Shown here one piece after another: positions 1-11,687 of a stretch of 52,441 nt of DNA. A program made the translations under genes and the position numbers. The notes beneath the pieces are model-generated. The model ran no database searches, was not told the origin of the DNA, and worked only from the letters and a program-made list of their open reading frames with translations. Positions within the stretch are counted from its first letter, which is position 1. Every line of letters begins with the position of its first letter. This DNA comes from Planctomycetota bacterium (GTDB lineage: Bacteria; Planctomycetota; UBA1135; GCA-002686595): assembly GCA_947484275.1 (NCBI GenBank), contig CANKOY010000022.1, forward strand, positions 1 to 52,441, written 5' to 3'.

Positions 1-267
1 ACGGGATATTGGCGCCACCGCGCTTTCAAGGAACAGGTCGCGGCATTCACGCGCGAGTTGCACGGGTACTACAGCCCGCTGTTCTACAAGCGCCAGCCGA
101 TGACCAAGGAACACCTGGCGAATTTTCCAACCTTCACTTTCGTCGAGGAGCCACCCGCGCGTTGGAAGCGTCGCGTCGCGACGAGCGTGATCGGCATTCT
201 GGCCTTGGCTGGCGTGTTCGCGTTCGTGGCCTCGACGCGGCTCTCCTCGCGCACGCTCGCCGCCTGA
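1..267 (+). CDS. ABC-2 type transporter permease, C-terminal part (DUF3526-like)
   Basis: This is the last 88 codons of a gene that begins outside the window; frame 1 is open from base 1 to a TGA at 265-267. The visible part has an amphipathic stretch (YWRHRAFKEQV, then ELHGYYSPLFYKRQPM), a proline/phenylalanine motif (NFPTFTF) and one hydrophobic helix (VIGILALAGVFAF) ending in a short positive tail. That order matches the end of DUF3526 ABC-2 permeases, which form the membrane part of ABC exporters. Only the tail is seen, so the assignment is by pattern. The gene converges on the carB relic at 308-427, and before the proposed insertion it would have faced carB directly. Confidence 0.6.
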   Translation, partial: TGYWRHRAFKEQVAAFTRELHGYYSPLFYKRQPMTKEHLANFPTFTFVEEPPARWKRRVATSVIGILALAGVFAFVASTRLSSRTLAA

Positions 268-291
268 GATCGGCGAGCCGAGGGACGCGCC

Positions 292-427
292 GCGCCGCGC
301 GCCCGAATCAGCGCACCGGCGCCGCGATCTTGCTCGGCCGCGCAAGCTGCGCGTGGTGGGCCTGGACGCTCTTCACCGCGTACTCGCCCTTGTGCATGGC
401 GGCCAGCGCGCTGACCACGGCGCGGAT
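292..427. repeat. Direct repeat copy A (duplicated carB 3' end)
   Basis: Positions 304-400 are identical to 5491-5587 (97 bp, constant offset 5187). The match continues to 427 with three mismatches (401, 407, 425) and extends upstream to about 292 with a single-base gap. It includes the carB stop codon and roughly 15 bases beyond it. Both copies have the same orientation and bracket a two-gene block. Confidence 0.92.
308..427 (-). pseudogene. carB: carB 3' fragment (last 39 codons plus stop)
   Basis: On the minus strand this stretch encodes the final 39 residues of CarB, from [20 protein letters not shown] to the shared end SKIAAPVR and a TGA stop, identical in protein sequence to intact carB at 5495-8746. 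Homology stops abruptly at 428, and nothing upstream supplies the other roughly 1040 residues, so this is a non-functional relic. The three base differences within 311-427 all fall at codon third positions and are silent. A longer open frame runs through it towards 919, but that extension is antisense to the neighbouring SBBP gene. It is best read as the displaced 3' end left by an insertion downstream of carB. Confidence 0.88.
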
Positions 428-567
428 CCTCGAAGGGGCGGCCCACGCATCAGGCGAACTGTGCGGCCGACGCTGTAAAACCCTTGGCATCCTGGCGGAG
501 GTGGACGTTCGACCAGCGACCTCCGTCGAGTCCCAAACCCGCGCCAATTCTCTGTCCAGGACCGTAG

Positions 568-3105
568 CTACTGGACAGTGATGGCAACCGCGTTGCTCGA
601 GCACCAGCCCTGAGCGCCACAGACGGGCGTGTTGCGGATCAAAAATTGCCCGGCGAAGCGCTTGCCCGGTGGCACGCCCGTCAAGTCGACGTTCGTGCGC
701 ACCCAACCGAATCCGTCGCTGGTGATCGGAATGCGCTTGATCGGGCGATTGGGCTCGAGCCACAGTGCGACTCCGGCGACCTGGATCGGCGTGCTTGCTG
801 CCGTGCCCAGGAGCAGGAATCCCGTCGACATCGGCGGCGCCTGGCTGCACCACAGCGCAAAATCCGGCGTCCCTGAAAGCGGCCATTGCGCAGCTTTTGC
901 TTCCAGCGGGCCACGGCAAGAACGTGTTGAAGCTCCGAGCACCGACTCACCCTCGTACAGAAGATCGAGCTGTGCCAAGGTGATGTCGCGTCCGCCGCCG
1001 AAGTAGGACGGACCAAACGCGCCGGGAGTGGTCGGGAAGCCCGGACCGATCGTGTGGCCGACGACCGTGATTCGGCCGTCGGGGGCGCGCACGACGTCGG
1101 CGCCCCAGTCCTCGGCGAGCGGCGAGCCGACGAACGTGGAATAGAGCAGCTCGCCGCGCGGACCCAGGCGCGTGAGATAAAAGTCGTACGTCACGGGCGG
1201 GTTCCAGTTGTATGCCCCCGGCGTCTCCGGGAATCCGGTGGTGGCTCCCGACCTGCCGGTGACCGTGGCGACGCCGGAGGCATCGACGGCGAGGCCGAAG
1301 GGCGCTTCGTAGTTCGGAGTGCCCCCCAGGTACGTGCCGTAGACGAGCTGGCTGCCTGTCGAATCCAGCCGCGCGACGAAGCCATCAACGAATTGGTTTT
1401 GGCTCGCCGATGGATGCAGCGCTGCCTGCGCCACCCCGGGAGTCACCGGGAAGTTAGGGGAAAGGGTCTCGCCGCCGACGATGACACCGCCGTCGGCATC
1501 CAGGGCGACCGAGAACGCGCGGTCGTCCTGAGATCCGCCGAGGAAGGTCGACCACTCCAGCGCGTCACCGGCAGGCGTCAGCCGTGTCACGAAGGCCTGG
1601 CGCTGAGTTTGGGGACCCGGAGGCACCGTCGAGTACGAACCTGGTGTGACCGGAAACGAGGCGTCACCCGTGTAACCGACCACCGTCACCGCGCCGGAGG
1701 AGCCGATCGCGACGGCGTGCGCTGCGTCCCACAGAAGGGGCCCACCAAGGAACGTGGACCACTCGAGCGTGCTTCCAGTCGGATCGAGGCGAAGGACGAA
1801 AGCATCCTCATTGCCGTTGTACGTCGTGTCGAAGGCGCCCGGCGTCGTCGGAAAGCTCGCGTCGTAGGCGATGCCCACGACGACGGCCGAGCCGTCGGCC
1901 GTCGCGGCCACGCCCTGGGCCAACCCGCCCTGAAAGGCCGCTGGTGCCTCGAGGTAGGTCGAGTAGATGAGCTGATCGCCCATTGGCGACAGCCGCAGCA
2001 CGAAGGCCGCGGTGTCGAGCGCGTTCATGATCGGATCGAACGCGCCAGTGGTCGTTGGGAAATCGGTGGATCTCGTCTGTCCCGCCACGATCGGGGCGCC
2101 CCATTGATCGAGGGCGACGCCGGCCCACGCGGCTGCACCACTGCTTCCACCAATTACGCTCGAGTACACGAGCGCCCCTGTCGAACCCTCTACCCGAAAC
2201 ACGACGACATTGCCGAAGATCGTCCCACTGGGATGCTGGTAGGCGCCTGGAGTCTGCGGGAAAGCCATCGTCCATGCTGCGTGGCCAGCCACAACCAGAT
2301 CTCCACTTGGCGTTCGAGCGAGTCCTATTGGCGTATCCTCGCCCGTCACACTCCCCACGTAGGTGCCCCAAGCGATCTGCGGATCGACGACCAGAGCCTG
2401 TTTCACATCGCGCTCAGGCGCATGCAAGCCAAAACGGGAAGGGCCGAAGGGCAGCCAGAGTCCTTCGATCGACTTGCGCACGCCTCGCGCATCCTGCTGC
2501 CAGCACGCAGGTATGCGCTGCCACAGAATCCCGACCGCCGTGGAGAGCCCGAGGCGCTCGCCGTCGAGAATCAGCGGCCCACCGCCCTCGACCTCGAACC
2601 GCACGACGTCGAGGTCAACTCCCGGCGCGACCTCCACGTCGTATTCGAGCTGCCCGCCGCTCTCGCGCAACACGATGTCGACGCCGTTCCAGGCGCATGT
2701 CAGCCGCAGGCCGCCCCAACGCGGCAAACCCGTTGCCCAATGCGCGGGGTCATTGCCGAGGAAGAAGCTCTCGATTCCCGCCAGCCGCACTTGCGGTTCG
2801 ATGCGACAGTCAGGCGAAGGATTCACAAATCGAATCCGCACGAAGGCTCCGCGCTCGGGGCGCCCCGGCTCCGACAGTTGCAGTCCGATCGCGTCCGGCT
2901 CGACCAGCACGTTGACCGCGCCGACTCGTCCCACGTAGCGCGCCGACGTCTTCCACTGTCCACGATTCTCAACGAAGGCGAGCGTGGTCGACTGCGCGAA
3001 CTGCGCGGCGTTCGCGGCGGTCCCGGGCTCCAGATCCGCAGACGGAGTCGCCTGAAGTGCGAGGAGGGGCAAACAACACAGCGCGATCGGCGGGCACATG
3101 AGCAT
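568..3105 (-). CDS. Secreted SBBP-repeat beta-propeller protein
   Basis: The 845-residue product starts with a signal peptide (MLMCPPIALCCLPLLALQA). An N-terminal module with the FVENRGQW motif follows, as in the DUF7948-type domain found ahead of SBBP repeats. Next come about seven SBBP-type repeats, each with the pattern (V)VVGxTxxxxFPxTPGAF...AFVxRLxxxGxxLxYSTxLGG, expected to fold as an extracellular beta-propeller. A C-terminal domain ends in SNAVAITVQ. The frame is open upstream to 3264, but ATG 3105 was chosen because it begins the signal peptide and has AAGGTGG five bases before it. The gene is divergent from the copper oxidase gene and lies with it between the carB repeats. Partner or substrate is unknown. 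Confidence 0.75.
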   Translation of the reverse strand: MLMCPPIALCCLPLLALQATPSADLEPGTAANAAQFAQSTTLAFVENRGQWKTSARYVGRVGAVNVLVEPDAIGLQLSEPGRPERGAFVRIRFVNPSPDCRIEPQVRLAGIESFFLGNDPAHWATGLPRWGGLRLTCAWNGVDIVLRESGGQLEYDVEVAPGVDLDVVRFEVEGGGPLILDGERLGLSTAVGILWQRIPACWQQDARGVRKSIEGLWLPFGPSRFGLHAPERDVKQALVVDPQIAWGTYVGSVTGEDTPIGLARTPSGDLVVAGHAAWTMAFPQTPGAYQHPSGTIFGNVVVFRVEGSTGALVYSSVIGGSSGAAAWAGVALDQWGAPIVAGQTRSTDFPTTTGAFDPIMNALDTAAFVLRLSPMGDQLIYSTYLEAPAAFQGGLAQGVAATADGSAVVVGIAYDASFPTTPGAFDTTYNGNEDAFVLRLDPTGSTLEWSTFLGGPLLWDAAHAVAIGSSGAVTVVGYTGDASFPVTPGSYSTVPPGPQTQRQAFVTRLTPAGDALEWSTFLGGSQDDRAFSVALDADGGVIVGGETLSPNFPVTPGVAQAALHPSASQNQFVDGFVARLDSTGSQLVYGTYLGGTPNYEAPFGLAVDASGVATVTGRSGATTGFPETPGAYNWNPPVTYDFYLTRLGPRGELLYSTFVGSPLAEDWGADVVRAPDGRITVVGHTIGPGFPTTPGAFGPSYFGGGRDITLAQLDLLYEGESVLGASTRSCRGPLEAKAAQWPLSGTPDFALWCSQAPPMSTGFLLLGTAASTPIQVAGVALWLEPNRPIKRIPITSDGFGWVRTNVDLTGVPPGKRFAGQFLIRNTPVCGAQGWCSSNAVAITVQ

Positions 3106-3312
3106 CGCATCCACCTTCTTCACGGGACTCGAGTTCCGAACCGAACCTAGGAATTTGTCCGGTTTCCTCAGATCCATCTTGACATGAGGGTAGGGTGGGG
3201 GGGGGCAAGCTCCCATCGTTACTAAGGCCCAGAAACCTGATTCCCGGGTTCGTGGCCTTCGCAACGGGTTGGCGTCCGCCCTTCGACACGGACGCGAGGG
3301 ACCGAGAGGCCC

Positions 3313-5388
3313 ATGGTCAGCGTGTTCATTCGCCTTGCGTGCTGGCGTCGTTCCGTTCGCGTGGTCATGCCGACCGGCGCCATGATGCTCCTCTGCGCCG
3401 CCGCGGCTCGAGCGCAGGCGAACCCGCAGGGGAGTTGGTCGGCAGTCTTCGATTGGAGCGCAGTCGGTTCCCCAGGTTGCGATCTACCCGACGAGTTCTC
3501 CCACGCGGCCCTCATTCCCAAAGGCCTTCACGCGGGGAAAGTGTTGCTCTGGCGCTTGGAAGTCGGCGATACGTACGACCCCTGCCTCATCACAAATACC
3601 AATTCCACGTGGCTGTTCGATCCGTCCTCTCCGGGAGCGCTGGCGCGGATTCCGCAGTCCGCGAGTCCGTTTGTACGGTCGATCTTCTGCTCCGGGGCTT
3701 CATGGGATGCGCGCGGGAACTTGGTCGTCGCTGGTGGTGTTGACGGTTCGAGTCCCAACTGGCCGCGGCAGGTGTATCGCTTCCGCCCGCAGTTCCTGGA
3801 TGCGATTGTGCCGGGAAGTCCACCCGTGGTCAGCTGGTCCACCAACCCGTGGGTGTTCGTCGCGAACATGGTCATTCCGCACTACTACGCGACGGTGATC
3901 GGCATGAAGCGCGAGGCCGTGATGTACTCGCAGGGCAGTACATTCGGGAACATCGTCGGCGGCTCGAGCCTGATCCTGGGCGGCCCACCGCAGTGGACGA
4001 TCGAGGGCAACGAGTTTTGGGAGGCGATCGAGACCTCGGCCATGCAGGTGCGCGAGCCGCTCCTGAATCTCGGGCCCGACTCGAGCAGCAGCAATCTGCA
4101 CGGCGCGCCCTACACCGCGCCGCACGACGTCTATGCGCTGTTGCCCACGGCAAATCCCGCGGAGCCCCGATTGGATTCCTACCCGCGAGCGCTGTTGCTC
4201 TCGAACGGGGACATCCTGGTCTGCGGGGACGTCGATTCGCTGTCTCCTGCCGATGTCACCTGGTGGGACAATTGGTACACGCCGATTGACGAGCCCAATG
4301 GCGCCTGGGCGGCGCCAGGGGAGTGGTGGGTAATCCGGCCCAGGTACTTGACGAGCAGCCCATCCACGCAACTGGAGTGGCAGCTCTGGCGGTCGACGAA
4401 TCCCGCAGCGCTCGGACCCGTCGACTCCTTCTACGACAACGTCGTGATCATGCATAAGCGCATTGGTGGCATCGCGAGCCCCGATCATGTGTATCGACTC
4501 GGCGGTTCCTCCCCCGCGTCCATGTCGCACGGCGCGACCTCCGACGTGTGGAACACGAATGACAGGTTCATGAAGTTCACCCCGAGTGGATCCGATCCCA
4601 ACGTCGGCGGCTCGTGGTCGACGATCACCGTGTCCCCCGAATTCAAGCGCGTGTTCTGCGGCTCGGTCGTGCTTCCGGACGGGAAGATCCTCGCCGTCGG
4701 CGGGACAAGCACCGACGACTACGGCGGACACGGCGGTGGGGGGCAGTACATCCCTGGACCGCTCCACTCCCCGGTCTACTCTCCAGGAACAGTTTCTCCT
4801 CAACCAGCGACCCAGTCGAGCTCTCCCCAATACGCGCCCATCCTGATCGATCCGACGAACGGTTCCTTCCTCACCATGGCGCCTCAGGCCGTTCCGCGCC
4901 TGTACCACAGCCTCGCCTTGTTGCTGCCCGATGGCCGCGTGCTCTCGTTGGGCGGAGCCCATGCCAAGGCACCCGTGGTTCCTGCGCCGACATCCAATGT
5001 CCTGCCCGGCTATTCCGGCGAGATCTTCAGCCCGCCCTACCTGTCCTGCGGGTTCAGGCCCTCGATCGATTCCGCCCCCAGGGGCTCGAGTTTTGGAGCG
5101 ATGATCGACGTCACGGTCACGCACGGAGCCGAGCGGCCAATTCAGAACTTCGTCATGCTGCGGCCAGCCGCGGTCACGCATCACTTCGACAACGACCAGC
5201 GCTACATCGAGCTGGCGTTTTCCTGCGGCGCACCAAGCTCGGAACCCAATGGCATGGTGACGGAAGTGTGTTCGGTCTGGCTGCCGCCGGTCAGCTACGG
5301 CCCTCCGGGCTACTACATGCTCTTCGCGGTCGAATCCAATGGCCTGGTACCGGTGCCGTCGATCGCGGCGTTCATCGACATCCAATAG
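3313..5388 (+). CDS. Galactose oxidase-like copper radical oxidase, secreted
   Basis: The 691-residue protein has a long signal peptide ending near AAARAQA (residue about 35), a Kelch-type propeller and a C-terminal galactose-oxidase E-set (DUF1929-like) domain. The copper radical oxidase residues can be placed: Cys126 in IFCSG (thioether cysteine), a Tyr in HYYATV (191/192), Tyr531-His532 in RLYHS, and His623 in VTHHFDNDQR. The final APPGYYMLF-type motif is present as PPGYYMLF (VSYGPPGYYM). The family oxidises primary alcohols or aldehydes of sugars and glyoxals to give H2O2. Substrate cannot be read from sequence. An internal start at residue 19 or 24 is possible. It is divergent from the SBBP gene. 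Confidence 0.8.
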   Translation: MVSVFIRLACWRRSVRVVMPTGAMMLLCAAAARAQANPQGSWSAVFDWSAVGSPGCDLPDEFSHAALIPKGLHAGKVLLWRLEVGDTYDPCLITNTNSTWLFDPSSPGALARIPQSASPFVRSIFCSGASWDARGNLVVAGGVDGSSPNWPRQVYRFRPQFLDAIVPGSPPVVSWSTNPWVFVANMVIPHYYATVIGMKREAVMYSQGSTFGNIVGGSSLILGGPPQWTIEGNEFWEAIETSAMQVREPLLNLGPDSSSSNLHGAPYTAPHDVYALLPTANPAEPRLDSYPRALLLSNGDILVCGDVDSLSPADVTWWDNWYTPIDEPNGAWAAPGEWWVIRPRYLTSSPSTQLEWQLWRSTNPAALGPVDSFYDNVVIMHKRIGGIASPDHVYRLGGSSPASMSHGATSDVWNTNDRFMKFTPSGSDPNVGGSWSTITVSPEFKRVFCGSVVLPDGKILAVGGTSTDDYGGHGGGGQYIPGPLHSPVYSPGTVSPQPATQSSSPQYAPILIDPTNGSFLTMAPQAVPRLYHSLALLLPDGRVLSLGGAHAKAPVVPAPTSNVLPGYSGEIFSPPYLSCGFRPSIDSAPRGSSFGAMIDVTVTHGAERPIQNFVMLRPAAVTHHFDNDQRYIELAFSCGAPSSEPNGMVTEVCSVWLPPVSYGPPGYYMLFAVESNGLVPVPSIAAFIDIQ

Positions 5389-5494
5389 TCGAGAGTTCGA
5401 ACCCGCTTGCGACGGACACGCAGCCGCGTTGGATTGCCGCGACCCGACACCGCATCATGACGGGATCAGACTGCGGATAGCGCCGCGCGCCGAA

Positions 5495-8746
<3,252 letters not shown>

Positions 8747-8859
8747 GGAGGGCCGCCTCTTCGATCGGTCGTGGGGGACTCGTCCACGTGCCGGTCGGAG
8801 GCAAACTGCGGGATTGAATCACACGCGGGGCGCAGTGTCGACCGCCGAGAGGCGTTGCT

Positions 8860-10449
8860 TCACTGTTCCTTGGGGACCGTGCGCAATTGCTCTCCAAGTG
8901 AGGCGTCGGGAGCTTCGACCGCGGGATCCAAGTACCGAATCGGGACCAGAAGCATCAGCTCGTAGAGTTCGCGCTGAAATGCGTAGGGGCGCTGGCCCCC
9001 CGGCGGTTCGCCGACCCTCCAATCGACCACTACACGCCCGCCGGAGCGGGCTTGCGTGCGGATCTGTTCCCGGGTGGACGCCCACCAATCCACCCGGCTG
9101 GCCTCGTCGAGTTCCACGGGCGCTCGCAGGTTGACCGTGCTCACCCCGAACCTGTGGCGCAAGAGGTAGTCGTGGCTCTGGTCGCGCGTCAGTACCAGGT
9201 CCCCGGGCTCCAGGATTAGAGCGGCGTCGTTCACCCATGCCCGGCGAGGATCGCCTATTGTCGACGTGACCCGGAATCCGCAGCTGAGAGCAATTTGGGA
9301 CGCAAATATGGACCCAATAACCATCATTCGACGCTCCGGCTTTCCGCGATCCAGGAGACTCGCGATGCCCAGAGCCGTCAGGGGGCCGAAGGCCCAGGCT
9401 CCGGTGTCGAGGTTGGGCGAACCGCCGATTAACTTGACCCCCAGTGGCAACCCCACGAGGGCCAGGGCCCACCCGGGCAGCGCTGCTTCGCCCTGGCCGG
9501 TGGGGCGGCGCAGCAATTCGACCAGTCCGATGACGCCGACTCCGATGAGGGGAGCGAGGACGATCAGGAAAGTCAGGCTGTCCGGTGCTCCGCCGCTGCC
9601 GCTGCCCAGGAGTTTGAGCTCGAGGGCTTGGAGCACGGAGGGGGCACGGTCGCCCGGTGGATGTGCCGCCAACCCGACGAAAAACAGCCCGCTGATGACG
9701 ACGAGCCCCAGGGACACCTTCGCCGACGTCTCGAGAAGTCCAGCGCGCCGGGTTGACACGCCCTTCCAGACCACCGCGGGCAGGAGCATCAGGAGATTCG
9801 GATCGAGCAGGCACACGGCGAACCATGTACCCAAGGGCCCCATGACTCTCTTGCCCGCGGCGCCGCGGTCGCCGTCGATCAACAGGCTCTCCAGAAGCAG
9901 CGCGGATCCCAAAAGCAGAGCCGCCGAGGGGCCGGGCAAGGTGGCCGACAGAAAACCCAGGGGCGATACCAGCACGAGCAGGGCGGCCGTGCATGCCGCG
10001 GTCCGGGACATCCCCAGTGCGATGCACATGCGCGAGAGCACCGGGTAGGTAGCGGCCCAGCACAGGGCCGCGATCAGGAACCACGCGCGCTCCGCACCGA
10101 TGGCGGGCAGGCGCGAGAGCACCTGTGCCAGGGGGCTGAGCAGAACGTTCGCTGAAAGCCACTCGCCTCTGGAGGTCGCTTGAACCAAGCCAGGGCCGTC
10201 GCCCAATAGACGTTCGGTCGGCAGTGCAAGGGCGAGCAGCGCCAGTCCCGTGGCGATTGCGCTGTCCTGCAACAACTCACGCCGCCGCGATGTGACAAGA
10301 CTCGTGCCCACCAGATCGCGCACCGCCATGCGCGGAAAGGCCTCTCCCGCGCCGTGGTCCTCACCGCGAACGTCGGCCGCGGCGCCGTGATCGTGGCCGA
10401 GGCCAGAGCTGTGCACGTGGAGTTCCGGCGAGGGTTCGGAGGGTGACAC
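8860..10449 (-). CDS. Polytopic membrane protein of unknown function
   Basis: The 529-residue product has a histidine-rich hydrophilic N-terminus (HVHSSGLGHDHG) and then about ten hydrophobic helices (for example ATGLALLALAL, WFLIAALCWAATYPV, AALLVLVSPLGFL, LIVLAPLIGVGVIGL). A soluble C-terminal domain from about residue 390 follows, with ALILEPGDLVLTRDQSHDYL. The layout recalls GT39-type integral membrane glycosyltransferases, but no catalytic motif is recognised, so no function is assigned. The longest frame uses a GTG at 10449; an ATG at 10329 preceded by GGGAGAGG is a reasonable alternative and would drop the histidine-rich segment. It lies upstream of carB on the same strand, 113 bases away. 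Confidence 0.6.
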   Translation of the reverse strand: MSPSEPSPELHVHSSGLGHDHGAAADVRGEDHGAGEAFPRMAVRDLVGTSLVTSRRRELLQDSAIATGLALLALALPTERLLGDGPGLVQATSRGEWLSANVLLSPLAQVLSRLPAIGAERAWFLIAALCWAATYPVLSRMCIALGMSRTAACTAALLVLVSPLGFLSATLPGPSAALLLGSALLLESLLIDGDRGAAGKRVMGPLGTWFAVCLLDPNLLMLLPAVVWKGVSTRRAGLLETSAKVSLGLVVISGLFFVGLAAHPPGDRAPSVLQALELKLLGSGSGGAPDSLTFLIVLAPLIGVGVIGLVELLRRPTGQGEAALPGWALALVGLPLGVKLIGGSPNLDTGAWAFGPLTALGIASLLDRGKPERRMMVIGSIFASQIALSCGFRVTSTIGDPRRAWVNDAALILEPGDLVLTRDQSHDYLLRHRFGVSTVNLRAPVELDEASRVDWWASTREQIRTQARSGGRVVVDWRVGEPPGGQRPYAFQRELYELMLLVPIRYLDPAVEAPDASLGEQLRTVPKEQ

Positions 10450-10607
10450 AGCTGGCGTGGCTGACGGGGGAGGGACAACGACCGTCGAACTCGACCCAGC
10501 CTACCGCCTGGTGAGCCTGGGGGGGGGGGCAGGTGGTTACCTGGGGTGACCTGAGGCAGCTTGGGCTGGAGCTGCACAGATGCCACATGCCATCCGTACC
10601 GCCTTCC

Positions 10608-11687
10608 TCAGGGCAGCCAGCTCTCGAGCAGCGCTCCGTCCACAGCGACCTCCAGCTCGAGCTTGCCGGCCGCTCGCGGTAGGACCAGGCGGATCTCGCC
10701 ACTGCGGTTCTTTTTGTCCTGGCCCATGGCGCGCACCAACTCCCGAGCGCCGAGCGGTGCACCTGTGGATCGCCGCAGACTGGCCAGGTCCGGGGGCAGA
10801 CCAAGGCTCGCCAGGAGTCTCTCCACACGCGCGGGTAGCGCCCGATCTTCGAGACAGCCCATCTCCCGCGAGGCCCGCAGCGCCAGGCCAAGGCCCACTG
10901 CCACCGCAACTCCGTGGGGCACCTTGCCGAAGCCGGCTACCTGTTCGATGGCGTGGGCGAAGGTGTGGCCAAGGTTGAGCGCCTTTCGTCCGCCTGCCTC
11001 GAGCGGATCCGCCGCGACCACGCGCGCCTTGGTGCGCACGCAGGCCGCAACGACTTCGCACAACAGACCCTCGTCGCGGGACCTGAGGCGCACGACCTCG
11101 CGCTCAAGCAGTCCGAGCAGTTCTTCGCCCGCGATCAGCGCGGTCTTGAGCGCTTCCCCGAGGCCGGAGCGGAACTCGTCGTCGCTCTGCGTCGCGAGCA
11201 CGCCCGTGTCCGCGTACACCGCCCGCGGCTGATGAAAAACCCCCGCTAGGTTTTTTCCTGCCGAGAGATTGACCGCTGTCTTGCCGCCAACGGAGGCATC
11301 CACTTGCGCCAGCAGCGTCGTCGGGCAATGCACCGCGGCGACGCCGCGCATGAACATCGCCGCGGCGAGACCGCCGACGTCGGAGATCGCCCCGCCTCCG
11401 AGCGTCCAAACACATCCGCGCCGATCCATCGAGGCGCCCGCAATGAACTCCACGGCGGCCCCGAGGTGGGCGAAGTCCTTGGCGTCCTCACCCTCCGGCA
11501 GCAACAGCGTGCGCGCCTCTCCATCAGGATCCAGCGTGCGCCCGTGCAGTCCGTGAACGCGCGCGTCGCTGATCAGTACCCGTGGCCGTTCGCTCGCAAA
11601 CGCTGCGCGCGCCAGTTTCAGGGCGCCGACGCCGATGTGCACCGTGTACGCCGGTGAAGCGTCAACTTCGACGCGCAGCAATGTCAC
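10608..11687 (-). CDS. aroB: 3-dehydroquinate synthase
   Basis: AroB converts DAHP to 3-dehydroquinate, the second step of the shikimate pathway, using NAD and a divalent metal. The 359 residues match the family length. Diagnostic motifs are GGGAISDVGGLAAAMFMRG, PTTLLAQVDASVGGKTAVN, SGLGEALKTALIAG, and the metal-binding LNLGHTFAHAIE with HGVAVAVG further on. Translation probably starts at GTG 11687, inside the stop codon of the upstream membrane-protein gene (shared GTGA, 4 bases), which suggests translational coupling. No other shikimate gene is adjacent. Confidence 0.95.
   Translation of the reverse strand: MTLLRVEVDASPAYTVHIGVGALKLARAAFASERPRVLISDARVHGLHGRTLDPDGEARTLLLPEGEDAKDFAHLGAAVEFIAGASMDRRGCVWTLGGGAISDVGGLAAAMFMRGVAAVHCPTTLLAQVDASVGGKTAVNLSAGKNLAGVFHQPRAVYADTGVLATQSDDEFRSGLGEALKTALIAGEELLGLLEREVVRLRSRDEGLLCEVVAACVRTKARVVAADPLEAGGRKALNLGHTFAHAIEQVAGFGKVPHGVAVAVGLGLALRASREMGCLEDRALPARVERLLASLGLPPDLASLRRSTGAPLGARELVRAMGQDKKNRSGEIRLVLPRAAGKLELEVAVDGALLESWLP

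Noticed and set aside
428..567. Possible small gene between the carB relic and the SBBP gene stop
   Set aside because: No start with a ribosome binding site, no conserved motif, and no persistent codon bias was seen in 140 bases.
552..578. Hairpin over the stop of the SBBP gene (CTGTCCAG/CTGGACAG)
   Set aside because: The stem is eight pairs with an eleven-base loop and no T run follows on the minus strand, so it is not convincing as a terminator.
1054..3150. A long plus-strand frame opposite the SBBP gene
   Set aside because: It is antisense to a frame with clear repeats and signal peptide, and has no recognisable domain.
3179..3184. TTGACA as a possible promoter -35 element ahead of the copper oxidase gene
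   Set aside because: No matching -10 element sits at 16-18 bases; the spacing falls in the G run, so it is not listed as a promoter.
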